Positions 28,808 to 39,513 are shown, counted from the stretch's first letter. The stretch: 64,000 nt of DNA from Micromonospora violae (GCF_004217135.1 NZ_SHKK01000001.1:4774001-4838000), one strand, 5' to 3'. Notes: generated by a model from the letters alone, not told the origin. Program-made: numbers and translations.

Positions 28808-29439
28808 AGGCTCACCGCACGGATCTGGTGTCGTTCGCCTTCGGGCTCGTGTTCCTGGCGCTCTCCGCCTGGTGGCTGCTCGCCCAACTCCTCGGGCTCG
28901 CGCTGCCACCGGTCGGCTGGTTCCTGGCCAGCGCGCTCATCCTGATCGGGGTCTTCGGGCTCGTCGGCGCGCTGCGCTCGGGTCGGTCGAACCAACCGAA
29001 GCCGACCGCCGAGGCCGAGGCCGTCGCTCCGGTCTCCGGCACGTCCGTCTCCGGCGCACCCATCTCCGGGACGCCCGCGCCGGTCTCCGGCGCCGCCACG
29101 TCGACCTCCGGCGCGGCTCTGCCGGCCTGGGAAGCCGAACGGTCCACCTGGGACGCTCCCGCAGCGGACCCGACCCGCACCACGGACCCGACGCTCACCT
29201 TCGACCCCACACCGCCCTCGGGAGCGGCACTCTCCTCGGACCCGACGGTCAAGACGCCGACCACCGAGGTGCGGGCGGAGGATGCGCCGACCACCGATGT
29301 GATCCACCCGGCCTGGCTGGCACATCCGCCGACCGAGCCGCCGACCGAGCCGCCAACCGAGCCGCGGTCGGAGCCGCCGACCGAGCCCGTCGGCGACCAG
29401 CCGGGCGACGAGCGGGACGCTCCACGCCGGGAAGCCTGA
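28804..29439 (+). CDS. Two-helix membrane protein with low-complexity tail
   Basis: 211 residues from GTG 28804, overlapping the previous stop by 4 nt. Two membrane helices (LVSFAFGLVFLALSAWWLL and WFLASALILIGVFGLVGAL) are followed by a long Ser/Thr/Pro-rich tail with SGTSVSGAPISGTPAPVSG and TEPPTEPPTEP repeats. No recognised domain. The coupled position suggests a role with the PspC/LiaF-like protein. Confidence 0.82.
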   Translation: MKAHRTDLVSFAFGLVFLALSAWWLLAQLLGLALPPVGWFLASALILIGVFGLVGALRSGRSNQPKPTAEAEAVAPVSGTSVSGAPISGTPAPVSGAATSTSGAALPAWEAERSTWDAPAADPTRTTDPTLTFDPTPPSGAALSSDPTVKTPTTEVRAEDAPTTDVIHPAWLAHPPTEPPTEPPTEPRSEPPTEPVGDQPGDERDAPRREA

Positions 29440-29610
29440 CCTGGGTCACCTGGGCCGCGCCGGTCCACCGCATCCCCACGGCGGTGCGGCCGGCGCGGAC
29501 GGACGCATATGCTGGCCGGTGGAGATCTCGCCTCCGCCGGCCGGCCCGTTCCCGCCCATGGTGGTCCCGCCGCGATTCCCGTCTCTACCCCCGTCAGGAG
29601 CCCGCCCGAC

Positions 29611-30864
29611 ATGACCCAGTCCTCCGCCGTGCGTACCACCGGCCGGTCCGGTCCGGTCCGCATCGGCGAGCGAGCCGCCCGTACCCTCATCGCCGAGCTG
29701 GCCCGGATCAACGACGCAAAGGCCGCCCTGCTCGTCGGGGTGAACCCGGACTCCGCGGTACTGGCCGCGGCGGTCGAGGCGCTGCTCCCCGGTGACCGGC
29801 TCACCGTGGTGCCCGCCGAGCCGTCCGGCGCTGCGGCGCTGCGCGAGCACGTCACCGCCCAGGGCCGCTGGGTCGCCGACCGGGTGAGCGTCGTCGACTC
29901 ACTCGCCGAGGCCGAGGCCGCTGCGGTCGTCATCGCCGGCGAGGTGTTCACCGGCACCGCCGAGGCGACCCGCAGCAGCATCGAGGGCCTGGCCAAATAC
30001 CTGACCGACGGGGCGGTGCTGAGCGTGGCCACCGACGCCACGCCCGGCCGGACCGAGGGTGCCGCCGCCGAACTGGCCCGACAGGACGCCCTGTACGGCG
30101 TCGGCGCCGACCTGGTGCTGCGCAACTCGCCACCGGTGCGGGTCTACCGACTGCGGTTCACCCCGGCCAGTCCGGCCACCGCCGACAGCCTGGCCCCCGC
30201 GTACCGGCCGTCGAGCGTGCCGCTGACCCGGGGCATGCACATCGACTCCAACGGCGTGGCGGCGGCGGGCATCGCGCTGGGCCTCGCGGCGCTGGCCCGG
30301 GTGGCGCGCCCGTCGTCCAAGCTGTGGCTCCTGCCGGCCCTGGCCGCCGGGCCGGTCGCCGCGTTCTTCCGGGACCCGGAACGGGACGTGCCGGAGGACC
30401 CGAGCGCCGTGGTCGCCAGCGCGGACGGCAAGGTCCTGTCGGTGCAGCGGCTGCACGACGAGCGCTTCGGCGACGGTGAGTGGCTGCGGATCGCGGTGTT
30501 CCTGTCGGTGCTGGACGTGCACGTCAACCGCGCCCCGGTCGCCGGCAAGGTGGTGGACTACTTCGTCGCCGACGGCGGCTTCGTCAACGCCATGAAGCCG
30601 GACGCCGAGCACAACGTCGCGGCGTACACCGTGCTGGACACCGCCCGCGGCACGGTGGTGGTCGCGCAGCGGACCGGGCTGATCGCCCGCCGGATCGTGC
30701 AGCGCGCGCCGATCGGCGCGCTGCTGGCCAAGGGCGAACGCTTCGGGCTGATCCGGTTCGGCTCCCGCACCGACGTCTACCTCCCCGCCGAGGCCGCGGA
30801 CCCGCTGGTCGGGCCGGGCGACAAGGTGGTCGGTGGGTCCACGGTCATCGCGCGCTGGCGCTGA
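29611..30864 (+). CDS. psd: Phosphatidylserine decarboxylase with N-terminal methyltransferase-like region
   Basis: 417 residues. The C-terminal half (about 205-417) is a pyruvoyl-dependent phosphatidylserine decarboxylase: FFRDPERDVP, SADGKVLSVQ, FLSVLDVHVNRAPVAGKV, GERFGLIRFGSRTDVYLP and GGST near the C-terminus, whose Gly-Ser is the expected self-cleavage site giving the pyruvoyl group. The first 190 residues are not part of that family and resemble a Rossmann-like methyltransferase fold, without a clear SAM motif. AGGAG precedes ATG 29611. Makes phosphatidylethanolamine from the product of convergent pssA. Confidence 0.88.
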   Translation: MTQSSAVRTTGRSGPVRIGERAARTLIAELARINDAKAALLVGVNPDSAVLAAAVEALLPGDRLTVVPAEPSGAAALREHVTAQGRWVADRVSVVDSLAEAEAAAVVIAGEVFTGTAEATRSSIEGLAKYLTDGAVLSVATDATPGRTEGAAAELARQDALYGVGADLVLRNSPPVRVYRLRFTPASPATADSLAPAYRPSSVPLTRGMHIDSNGVAAAGIALGLAALARVARPSSKLWLLPALAAGPVAAFFRDPERDVPEDPSAVVASADGKVLSVQRLHDERFGDGEWLRIAVFLSVLDVHVNRAPVAGKVVDYFVADGGFVNAMKPDAEHNVAAYTVLDTARGTVVVAQRTGLIARRIVQRAPIGALLAKGERFGLIRFGSRTDVYLPAEAADPLVGPGDKVVGGSTVIARWR

Positions 30865-30874
30865 CCCACGAACG

Positions 30875-30911
30875 CGAAACGGGGCGCCGCTGTCCGCGGC
30901 GCCCCGTTTCG
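30875..30911. terminator. Bidirectional terminator between psd and pssA
   Basis: Perfect 16-bp stem (30875-30890 with 30896-30911, 5-nt loop) in the 57-nt gap between convergent genes. Confidence 0.9.
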
Positions 30912-30921
30912 TCTGCTCAGA

Positions 30922-31947
30922 TCAGACGGTACGGCGCTGCCGCAGCCAGAGAACCGGCCCGCTGACCAGGTAACCCACCACGATCAGGGCGAACGTCAGC
31001 CGGACGTCGACCAGCGCGCCGATCACCGGAGCCAACCAGACCCACGGCGGCAGCTTCACCAGGCGGGCGAGCTTGGCGTACGGGAAGCTCGACACCATCG
31101 CGAAGGCCAGCAGCGCCACCCCGGCGACCAGAACGTCACCGGGCACCGGCAGGCCGATCGCCACGGTCACGGCGAGCACCGCGGCCGCCATGGTGGTGGG
31201 CACCCCGCAGAAGAACCGGCCGTCCTTCGGCGAGACGTTGAAGCGCGCCAGCCGGATCGCGGCACACGCCGCGACCAGGGCGCACGCCACCGCCGCCGCG
31301 GCCGTGGAGACGGAGCCGGCGAGCGAGGCGTAGACCACGACCGGCGCGGCGAGACCGAACGAGCACATGTCGGCCAGTGAGTCCATCTGCGCGCCGAACG
31401 GGCTGGCCACACCGAGCCGTCGAGCCAGCGCGCCGTCCAGACCGTCGAAACCGACGCAGGCGATCAGGCAGAGCGCGGCGGTGCGCACCTCGCCCTGCAT
31501 GGCCAGGAAGATGGCCAGCATGCCGAGCATCAGGCTGGCCAGCGTGCAGGCGTTGACCAGGCCGAACTTCATCCGGCGCGCGATGGTGCGCTCGCCGGGG
31601 AGCAGCGGGATCGAGCGGGCCTCATCGGCCTGCGCCATCGGCGGCATCGCCGGGCTGACCGGCACGACCGCGTCGATGGCGGCTCGGTCCAGGCCCAGTG
31701 TCGGGTCCACCCGCAGTGTGGGCCGGCTGAGCCGGTCCAGGCCGTAGCGGCGGCGCTGCCGGTCGGCGTACCTGTGCTCGGTCGGGGCCAGGTCGGTCGG
31801 GTGCAGGTCACCGTCGCGGCGACCGACCCGGACCAACAGCACCTGGCGGGCGAACGTGCTGCTGCGGCGCAACCGGCCCGCCCAGCGACGCCCTGCGGGG
31901 CGCGGACTGTCAGTAGTACGACGCCGGCGCCATGGGGCTCTCGGCAC
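30922..31947 (-). CDS. pssA: CDP-diacylglycerol-serine O-phosphatidyltransferase
   Basis: 341 residues. Makes phosphatidylserine from CDP-diacylglycerol and serine in the membrane. The CDP-alcohol phosphatidyltransferase signature is intact: FDGLDGALARRLG followed by FGAQMDSLADM. About eight membrane helices follow. The first 110 residues are Arg-rich and hydrophilic, longer than in most PssA proteins. GTG 31947 is chosen for the excellent GGAGGAAAC just upstream. Supplies the substrate of the convergent psd. Confidence 0.92.
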   Translation of the reverse strand: MPRAPWRRRRTTDSPRPAGRRWAGRLRRSSTFARQVLLVRVGRRDGDLHPTDLAPTEHRYADRQRRRYGLDRLSRPTLRVDPTLGLDRAAIDAVVPVSPAMPPMAQADEARSIPLLPGERTIARRMKFGLVNACTLASLMLGMLAIFLAMQGEVRTAALCLIACVGFDGLDGALARRLGVASPFGAQMDSLADMCSFGLAAPVVVYASLAGSVSTAAAAVACALVAACAAIRLARFNVSPKDGRFFCGVPTTMAAAVLAVTVAIGLPVPGDVLVAGVALLAFAMVSSFPYAKLARLVKLPPWVWLAPVIGALVDVRLTFALIVVGYLVSGPVLWLRQRRTV

Positions 31948-32217
31948 GTTTCCTCCATCACCGGATCTGCTGGCCGCCACTCGGCGGGTGCCCGGCTGTC
32001 TCGTGTCGGACCTTGCATGGCCCGGCAGCCGTTTTGCGGAGTACACCATCGCATAGGGGAACGTGGCTTGGCGATAGCTGCCGGCGGTACTTATATCTGG
32101 CCTAAACCGCTCGAACCGCTCGCTTGTTCCCATCCCGGGCCTCATCGCCCGTTTCCTCCATCATTCCCGCCTTTGACTGTACCGGAGGGTCACCAAGTCG
32201 GCTCATCGAGCCGGGTG

Positions 32218-33168
32218 CTATCGGCCACTCTGTCCGATTGCCACCGCAGCGACGTCGCTCAACGGCAGGTCAACCGCCTCAGCCCGGGTGAACCACGCCG
32301 CCCGCGCCGTCGACCCTCCCGCCGACTCGGTGACCACCGCCTCAGTGGGTACGTCCACCAGCACCCGATAGATCACCCGTACGCCATGCCAGTCCAGCGG
32401 CCGACCCTCCGGGCCCAGCGCGGCAGGATTGTGCAGATTGTTGACGCCCAGAAGCTCCACCACCCGGCCCACCTGGCCACCCTCCTCGACCAACTCCCGA
32501 AGCAGGCCGGTGGCCGGCTGTTCACCGTGATCAGTGCCACCGCCCGGCAGATGCCACAGGCCGGCCCCCGGGTAGCCCTCCGCGATCTGGGTGAGCAGGA
32601 TCCGCCCAGCAGGATCAGTGACCAGCCCGTACGCCCCGAAGCGCAGCCGGCGGTCAGGGTGCGGTGGCGGGAACAGTCCCCGCGACCGGCGCGTCCCGGA
32701 CGGCAGCGGCGTCACCGGCAGGCCGAGCGCCTCGGCGGTGAACGGGGTCAGCGGCACCTGCGCCACCTCCGCGAGGGAGAACCAGCAGACCTCATCCACC
32801 AGGCCAGACGCGCCGTCACCGCTCCCGGGCCGCGCACCCTCGGGCCCCCCGCTCTCGGGCGGCGCACCCTCGGGGCTCGCGCCGTCGCGCGTAGTGACCT
32901 CGAACAACAGGCGGTCGGTGTGCAGCGCGACCGGCTCCTCCGGGAAGGTGGCCACATCGGCAACTACCGCGAGTAGCCGCGCCACCGCCACCACCAACCC
33001 GGTCTGGTCGGCGACCTCGCGGACCACGGCGCGCTCCGGGTGCTCGGCATGTCCGACGGCACCGCCCGGCAGCCGCCAGGCTCCCGGGAACTCACCCTCC
33101 GTCCCGTCCCGAACCAGCAAGACCCGATCCGCGTCCCACAGAAGCCCATAGGTAGCGACCCGCCGCAT
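32218..33168 (-). CDS. Double-Nudix hydrolase (copy 1)
   Basis: 316 residues with two Nudix domains. The first (about 1-150) has GGAVGHAEHPERAVVREVAD with Asp-Gln where the Nudix box expects two Glu, so it is probably non-catalytic. The second (about 165-316) has an intact box (GGGTDHGEQP then RELVEEGGQ). A low-complexity insert GASPEGAPPESGGPEGARPG sits in domain 1. ATG 33168 follows GAAGG. Substrate unknown. Tandem paralogue at 33459-34409. Confidence 0.86.
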   Translation of the reverse strand: MRRVATYGLLWDADRVLLVRDGTEGEFPGAWRLPGGAVGHAEHPERAVVREVADQTGLVVAVARLLAVVADVATFPEEPVALHTDRLLFEVTTRDGASPEGAPPESGGPEGARPGSGDGASGLVDEVCWFSLAEVAQVPLTPFTAEALGLPVTPLPSGTRRSRGLFPPPHPDRRLRFGAYGLVTDPAGRILLTQIAEGYPGAGLWHLPGGGTDHGEQPATGLLRELVEEGGQVGRVVELLGVNNLHNPAALGPEGRPLDWHGVRVIYRVLVDVPTEAVVTESAGGSTARAAWFTRAEAVDLPLSDVAAVAIGQSGR

Positions 33169-33207
33169 CAATTGCACCTTCACCCACCCCCGCCTCGCGC
33201 CCCGGCC

Positions 33208-33267
33208 CGTTGATCATGAAGTTACCGCCCTCCATCTCGCCTTCCGACAGTAACTTCATGATCAACG
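33208..33267. repeat. Intergenic inverted repeat, GATCATGA family
   Basis: Perfect 18-bp arms (33208-33225 and 33250-33267) with a 24-nt centre. Arm CGTTGATCATGAAGTTAC is related to the arms of the 5091-5167 element. Confidence 0.8.
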
Positions 33268-33315
33268 CAAGGTGGCGCACCGGAAACCGCAGGCTGGCGA
33301 GCCGGCAGACGGACG

Positions 33316-33394
33316 TTGATCAACTCGGGTTCATGAAAGGCGCGGCATCCCAGGCACGGGGATACCGCGGTTTCAAGAAACCCGAGTCGATCAA
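33316..33394. repeat. Intergenic inverted repeat, ACTCGGGTT family (copy 1)
   Basis: Imperfect arms of 23-24 bp (33316-33338, 33371-33394) with core GATCAACTCGGGTTCATGAA. The whole element, including its centre, aligns with 47815-47891. Confidence 0.75.
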
Positions 33395-33458
33395 GCCTGG
33401 AGAGCCCTCGCAGAAGCGGCCCGCCGGACCAGCCGCGCCTCGCGCGGACTGGTCGGGG

Positions 33459-34409
33459 TCAGGCCAGGCGGGCTGCGTGTACCGCTTCGGCGGTCACCTC
33501 GGTGAGGCGGTGGGTGGGGAGCGCGGCGAGTTCGTCGCGACCGAACCAGCGGGCCTCACAGGTGGAGCCGCCCACGTCGGCGACGGTCAGCGGGTTGGGC
33601 TTGTCGACGACGACGCGGTAGAAGGCGCGTACGCCGTGCCAGTCGATGGGGTAGCCCTCGGGGCCGAGCGAGGCGGCGTCGCGGTGGCTGGCGACGCCGA
33701 GCAGTTCGACGAGGCGGCCGGTCTGCCCGGTCTCCTCGACCAGTTCCCGGATGAGGGCCGCGCCGGGCTGCTCGCCGTAGTCGGTGCCGCCGCCGGGCAG
33801 GTGCCAGCAGCCGGCGCCGGGGTAGCCGTCGGAGACCCGGGTGAGCAGAACCCGACCGGCGGGGTCGGTGCAGACCGCGTACGCGGCGAAACGCTGGGCC
33901 CGGTGCAGCCCGTCGGGGCCGGGCACGGCATAGAAGGAGGGGAACTCGGGTGCCTCGTCGGGCACCACGTCGGTGGAGGACGCGGGCAGCCCGAGGGCGC
34001 GTGCGGTGAACGAGCGCAGCGGCAGCTCGCGCGCTTCGTCGAGGGTGTACCACCGGGCCAGGTCGGTGGGGCGTTCGCCGGCCCGGTCCGCGAGGGTGCC
34101 GCCACGGACCGCCACCCGGTAGATCAGCCGGTCGGTGTGGATGGTGATGCCCCGGTCGGGGAGCGCCCGCATGTCGGCGAGGACGTCGGCGAGGTCGGAG
34201 ACGGCGACGGAGAGGCCGGTCTCGGCGGCGGTTTCGCGAACGACCGTGTGGTTCGGGTCCTCGCCGTGGTCGACCGCCCCACCGGGCAGCGACCACGCGC
34301 CGGGAGTGCCGGAGCGCTCCGAGGCGCGGACCAGCAAGACTCGGCCGCTTGAATCAGCACAAACTGCGTATGCCGCGATCCTGCGGAGCGGCTTGAGCAA
34401 GGTGGTCAC
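33459..34409 (-). CDS. Double-Nudix hydrolase (copy 2)
   Basis: 316 residues, same architecture as copy 1. The first Nudix box (GGAVDHGEDPNHTVV then RETAAETGL) has Ala in place of one catalytic Glu. The second (GGGTDYGEQPG then RELVEETGQ) is canonical. Both copies keep IDWHGVR or LDWHGVR, GYPGAG and GGST motifs in the second half, so they are true paralogues. GTG 34409 with GGGGAG about 11 nt upstream. Could clean up oxidised or sugar nucleotides; not determinable here. Confidence 0.86.
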   Translation of the reverse strand: MTTLLKPLRRIAAYAVCADSSGRVLLVRASERSGTPGAWSLPGGAVDHGEDPNHTVVRETAAETGLSVAVSDLADVLADMRALPDRGITIHTDRLIYRVAVRGGTLADRAGERPTDLARWYTLDEARELPLRSFTARALGLPASSTDVVPDEAPEFPSFYAVPGPDGLHRAQRFAAYAVCTDPAGRVLLTRVSDGYPGAGCWHLPGGGTDYGEQPGAALIRELVEETGQTGRLVELLGVASHRDAASLGPEGYPIDWHGVRAFYRVVVDKPNPLTVADVGGSTCEARWFGRDELAALPTHRLTEVTAEAVHAARLA

Positions 34410-34552
34410 GGAAGCAAATTCTCCCCGGGCCGCGTTACCGGAACGGAAAAGAGTCGGATTCCTGACTGTCTGACCCCGCTCAGGGATTGGTCAGGGTAAT
34501 GATCCGGGCGGTCACCGAGGGCAGGCCGGGCAGCAGCGCGGACCGTGGGGGT

Positions 34553-34921
34553 ATGACATCCACCACCGCTCCTCACGCCCCGTACAAGCAGCTTCGGCGA
34601 CCCACCACCGACCGCATGGTCGCGGGGGTTGCCAGTGGCGTCGGCCGCTACTTCGCCGTCGACCCCACCCTGGTCCGGGTGATCTTCGCGGTCACCGGTC
34701 TGCTCACCGGCGGGCTCGCGCTGTTCGCGTACCCGATCATGTGGTTCCTGATGCCGGAGGAGCCCACCGGCGCGCCGGCCTGGCCGCACGCCGCGGGCGT
34801 CGCGCCGCAGAACGGCCCGCCGCCCACCGCCGGGCCCGCGCCCGGCGGACCACCGCAGGGGTACGCGCCGACGGCGCCCTACCCGCCGACGACCCCGTCC
34901 AGCACGCCGCCGGTGGGCTGA
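34553..34921 (+). CDS. Small PspC-domain protein
   Basis: 122 residues. PspC domain at about 15-70: RRPTTDRMVAGVASGVGRYF, then a membrane helix (VIFAVTGLLTGGLALFAYPIMWFL). The Pro/Gly-rich tail lacks other domains. ATG 34553 is chosen as the domain starts soon after; an upstream in-frame start at 34487 adds residues of no family character. Third PspC gene in the window; probably envelope-stress related. Confidence 0.83.
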   Translation: MTSTTAPHAPYKQLRRPTTDRMVAGVASGVGRYFAVDPTLVRVIFAVTGLLTGGLALFAYPIMWFLMPEEPTGAPAWPHAAGVAPQNGPPPTAGPAPGGPPQGYAPTAPYPPTTPSSTPPVG

Positions 34922-34923
34922 GC

Positions 34924-36485
<1,562 letters not shown>

Positions 36486-36551
36486 GTGCACGAAGCCTAC
36501 CCACAGTCACCACCGCTCCCGGCACCGGCTCGCCGGGTGGGCCGACGAGAC

Positions 36552-38249
36552 TCACTGACGCAGCGCTCCCGGGGCGTCCGCCGGGACGGCCGGGTGGTGC
36601 GGGGGCACGGGGGCGAGCCGGCGGTACGGGGAGGCAAGGGGTGGGCGGGGGTCCTGCTCGCCCTTGTTGGGCCAGAAGGACGTCGCCCGTTCCGCCTGGG
36701 CGGTGATCGTCAGGGACGGGTTCACGCCCAGGTTCGCCGAGATGGCGGCGCCGTCGACGACGTGCAGCCCCGGGTGCCCGTACACCCGGTGCCAGGGGTC
36801 GATCACCCCGTCGGCCGGGGTGGCCCCGATGACCGCTCCGCCCAGGATGTGCGCGGTCACCGGGATGTCGAAGGGTTCGGTGACCGAGCCGCCGGGGGTG
36901 CCGCCGATCTCGTCGGCGAGCATTCGGGCCGCGGTGTTGCCGGCCGGGATCCAGGTCGGGCTGGGCGTGCCGTGGCCCGGGCCGGTGACCAACCTGCGGC
37001 CGAGCGGGCCACGCCGCCACCGGGTGGTCAGCGAGTTGTCGGCGGACTGCATGACCAGGGCGATCACTGTCCGTTCCGACCAGCCGCGTACCGACAGCAT
37101 CCGCGCGGCCAACCCGGGCTGCCGCACGATGCTGCCGAGCCAGCGGCGCACCCGGTGCGGGCCGCCGTCGACCAGCAGCGACTGGAGCAGCCCCATCGCG
37201 TTGGAGCCCCGCCCGTAGCGGACCGGCTCGATGTGTGTCTGCGGGTCGGGGTGGAACGAGCTGGTGATGGCCACCCCCTCGGTGTAGTCCAACCGCTCGG
37301 AGCGGGCCCGTTGGCGGGGCACCGAGGCACCGAGGATCGCCTCCGAGTTGGTCCGGGTCAGCTCGCCGAGGCGGGGTGAGAGCCCGGGTAGCGCCGCGTC
37401 GGCCCGCATCGCGTGCAGGAGCCGCTGGGTGCCGAGCGCCCCGGCGGCGAAGACCACCTGGTCGGCGTGGATGACCTGCCGACCGGTGCGCAGCCAGGCG
37501 CCGGTGCGTTCGGTGTGCACCTGGTACCCGCCGCCGTCGGCGGGCCGGACCGCGGTCACCGTGGTCAGCGGGCGGACCGTGACCCCGAGCCGTTCCGCGA
37601 GCCAGAGGTAGTTCTTGACCAGCGTGTTCTTCGCCCCGTGTCGGCAGCCGGTCATGCACGAGCCGCAGTGCAGGCAGCCGGTGCGTTCCGGGCCGGCACC
37701 GCCGAAGTACGGGTCGGCGACCCGTTGGCCGGGCCGGCCGATGTGCACGCCCACCGGGGTGGCGTGGAAGGTGTGCCCCACTCCCATCCGCTCGGCCACC
37801 GCGCGCATGGCCCGGTCCGCGCCGGTGTCCACCGGGTACGTGGTGACGCCGAGCATCCGTTTCGCCTGGTCGTAGTGGCGGGCCAACTCGTCGCGCCAGT
37901 CGGTGATGTCGCGCCACTGTGGGTCGTCGTAGAAGGCCGGCAGTGGTTCGTAGAGAGTGTTCGCGTAGACCAGCGAGCCGCCACCCACCCCGGCCCCGGA
38001 GAGCACCAGCACCCCGCCGCCGGAGCGTCGGTCGGCCGGGCGGAGCAGGGTGAGCCGTTGGATGCCGTAGCAGCCCAGCTTGGGCGCCCAGAGGAAACGG
38101 CGGAACCGCCACGACGTCTGCGGGAACTCGTCGTCGGCGAAGCGGCGGCCGGCTTCCAGCACCGCGACCGAGTAACCCTTCTCGGCCAGTCGGAGCGCGG
38201 TGACGCTGCCACCGAAGCCGGATCCGATGACGACCACGTCGTACCGCAT
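36552..38249 (-). CDS. GMC oxidoreductase, cholesterol-oxidase-like
   Basis: 565 residues. FAD-binding Rossmann motif VVVIGSGFGGS at 5-15, GAGVGGGSLVYAN (FAD/substrate loop), and cysteine-rich CLHCGSCMTGC around 190, seen in the ChoD-like branch. The C-terminal GMC segment includes HVVDGAAISANLGVNPSLTI. Mycobacterial choD (Rv3409c) sits between guaA and guaB3 as this gene does. Sterol substrate is not proven; another hydroxy-lipid is possible. The frame is open to 38765, but MRYDVVVIG is the natural start. Confidence 0.88.
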   Translation of the reverse strand: MRYDVVVIGSGFGGSVTALRLAEKGYSVAVLEAGRRFADDEFPQTSWRFRRFLWAPKLGCYGIQRLTLLRPADRRSGGGVLVLSGAGVGGGSLVYANTLYEPLPAFYDDPQWRDITDWRDELARHYDQAKRMLGVTTYPVDTGADRAMRAVAERMGVGHTFHATPVGVHIGRPGQRVADPYFGGAGPERTGCLHCGSCMTGCRHGAKNTLVKNYLWLAERLGVTVRPLTTVTAVRPADGGGYQVHTERTGAWLRTGRQVIHADQVVFAAGALGTQRLLHAMRADAALPGLSPRLGELTRTNSEAILGASVPRQRARSERLDYTEGVAITSSFHPDPQTHIEPVRYGRGSNAMGLLQSLLVDGGPHRVRRWLGSIVRQPGLAARMLSVRGWSERTVIALVMQSADNSLTTRWRRGPLGRRLVTGPGHGTPSPTWIPAGNTAARMLADEIGGTPGGSVTEPFDIPVTAHILGGAVIGATPADGVIDPWHRVYGHPGLHVVDGAAISANLGVNPSLTITAQAERATSFWPNKGEQDPRPPLASPYRRLAPVPPHHPAVPADAPGALRQ

Positions 38250-38394
38250 GGAGGCATCATTACTCGCGAGTAGCGCTCGCGCCAGCGGCACTTTTCGCGC
38301 GATCATGCTCCGGCCGACCGACCCGGCGCCTCCCGGCCGCAACCCGGAGCACCCGTCGGAGCGTTGTTCACCGGACGGGTGGAAGGAAACCAGG

Positions 38395-39513
38395 ATGGTT
38401 CTCGGCTCGATGGCGCCGCGCCGACGGTGGCTGCTGCTGGGGTTGACGGCCCTCGCCGTCGTCGCGCTGATCGCGGCCGGCTCGGTGGTGGTCACCCGAC
38501 TGACCGGCGACGACAAGCCGGGCGGCGCTCCGGTGGCCGGCTCGTCGACCCCGTCACCGGTCGGTACGCCGACCCCGAGCCCCAGCGGTCCGCCACCGGG
38601 CGCGGACATCACCGGCCCGCTCAACCTGCTGCTGGTCGGTGTGGACACCCGGGTCAGCGTGCCCGGCTGGGAGCCGCACTCGGACGCCGTGCTGGTGCTG
38701 CACGTACCCAAGGGGTTGGATCGGGCGTACCTCTTCTCGCTCCCCCGCGACCTGGTGGTGGACATCCCGGCGTTCCCGAAGGCCGGCTACAAGGGCGGCA
38801 AGACCAAACTCACGCACGCGATGAGCTTCGGTAGCCGGGTGCCGGGCAAACCCAAACAACCGAGCACAGCCCAGGGGTACGAGCTGCTGCGCAGCACGGT
38901 CAGCGGTTACACCGGGCTGCGCATCGACGCGGGCGCGGTGCTCACGTTCAACGGGTTCGACCGGCTGGTCGACGCCCTGGGCGGGGTGGACATCTACGTC
39001 GACCAGCGGGTCGAGTCGCGGCACCGCCGACCGGACGGCAAGTACCGGGAGAGCGGGCCGGGCGGCTACATCGGGCCGCAGCAGGTCTACGAGAAGGGCC
39101 AACGGCACCTCAACGGCTGGCAGGCGCTGGACTACTCGCGGCAGCGCTACATCACCGGCGGCGACTACGCCCGGCAACGTCACCAGCAGCAGCTGATCCG
39201 GGCGATGACCCGCAAGATCCTGGACGAGGGCCTGGCCCGGCAACCGGAGCGGGTCGACCAGGTCGTCTCCGCGCTGGGCGACACGCTGGTCTATGTGGGC
39301 GGACGACGGATCGTCAATATCGCGTACGCCCTGAGTGGCCTGCCGGAGAACCGTTTCACGCTGGTCGGGCTGCCCGGTTCCGGCGTCGGCAAGGGCAGCG
39401 CCTACCGGGGCGAACAGCTGACCACCGAGGGTCGGAAGTTCCTCACCGAGCTGCGTGCCGGCCGCGCCGACGCGTACCTGGCCGCCCACCCCAAGCTGGT
39501 GGTCAAGAACTGA
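38395..39513 (+). CDS. LytR-CpsA-Psr (LCP) family protein
   Basis: 372 residues. Membrane-anchored phosphotransferase that attaches glycopolymers to peptidoglycan. A short cytoplasmic tail, one membrane helix (WLLLGLTALAVVALIAAGSVVV), a Pro/Ser linker, then the LCP domain with LLLVGVDTR, LFSLPRDLVVDIP (catalytic Arg and Asp) and YSRQRYITGGDYARQRHQQQ. ATG 38395 has GAAGG upstream. Divergent from the GMC oxidoreductase. Confidence 0.92.
   Translation: MVLGSMAPRRRWLLLGLTALAVVALIAAGSVVVTRLTGDDKPGGAPVAGSSTPSPVGTPTPSPSGPPPGADITGPLNLLLVGVDTRVSVPGWEPHSDAVLVLHVPKGLDRAYLFSLPRDLVVDIPAFPKAGYKGGKTKLTHAMSFGSRVPGKPKQPSTAQGYELLRSTVSGYTGLRIDAGAVLTFNGFDRLVDALGGVDIYVDQRVESRHRRPDGKYRESGPGGYIGPQQVYEKGQRHLNGWQALDYSRQRYITGGDYARQRHQQQLIRAMTRKILDEGLARQPERVDQVVSALGDTLVYVGGRRIVNIAYALSGLPENRFTLVGLPGSGVGKGSAYRGEQLTTEGRKFLTELRAGRADAYLAAHPKLVVKN

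Noticed and set aside
36552..38765. 737-codon version of the GMC oxidoreductase
   Set aside because: The 172 extra N-terminal residues are antisense to the LCP gene start and precede a perfect FAD-binding N-terminus beginning MRYDVVVIG.
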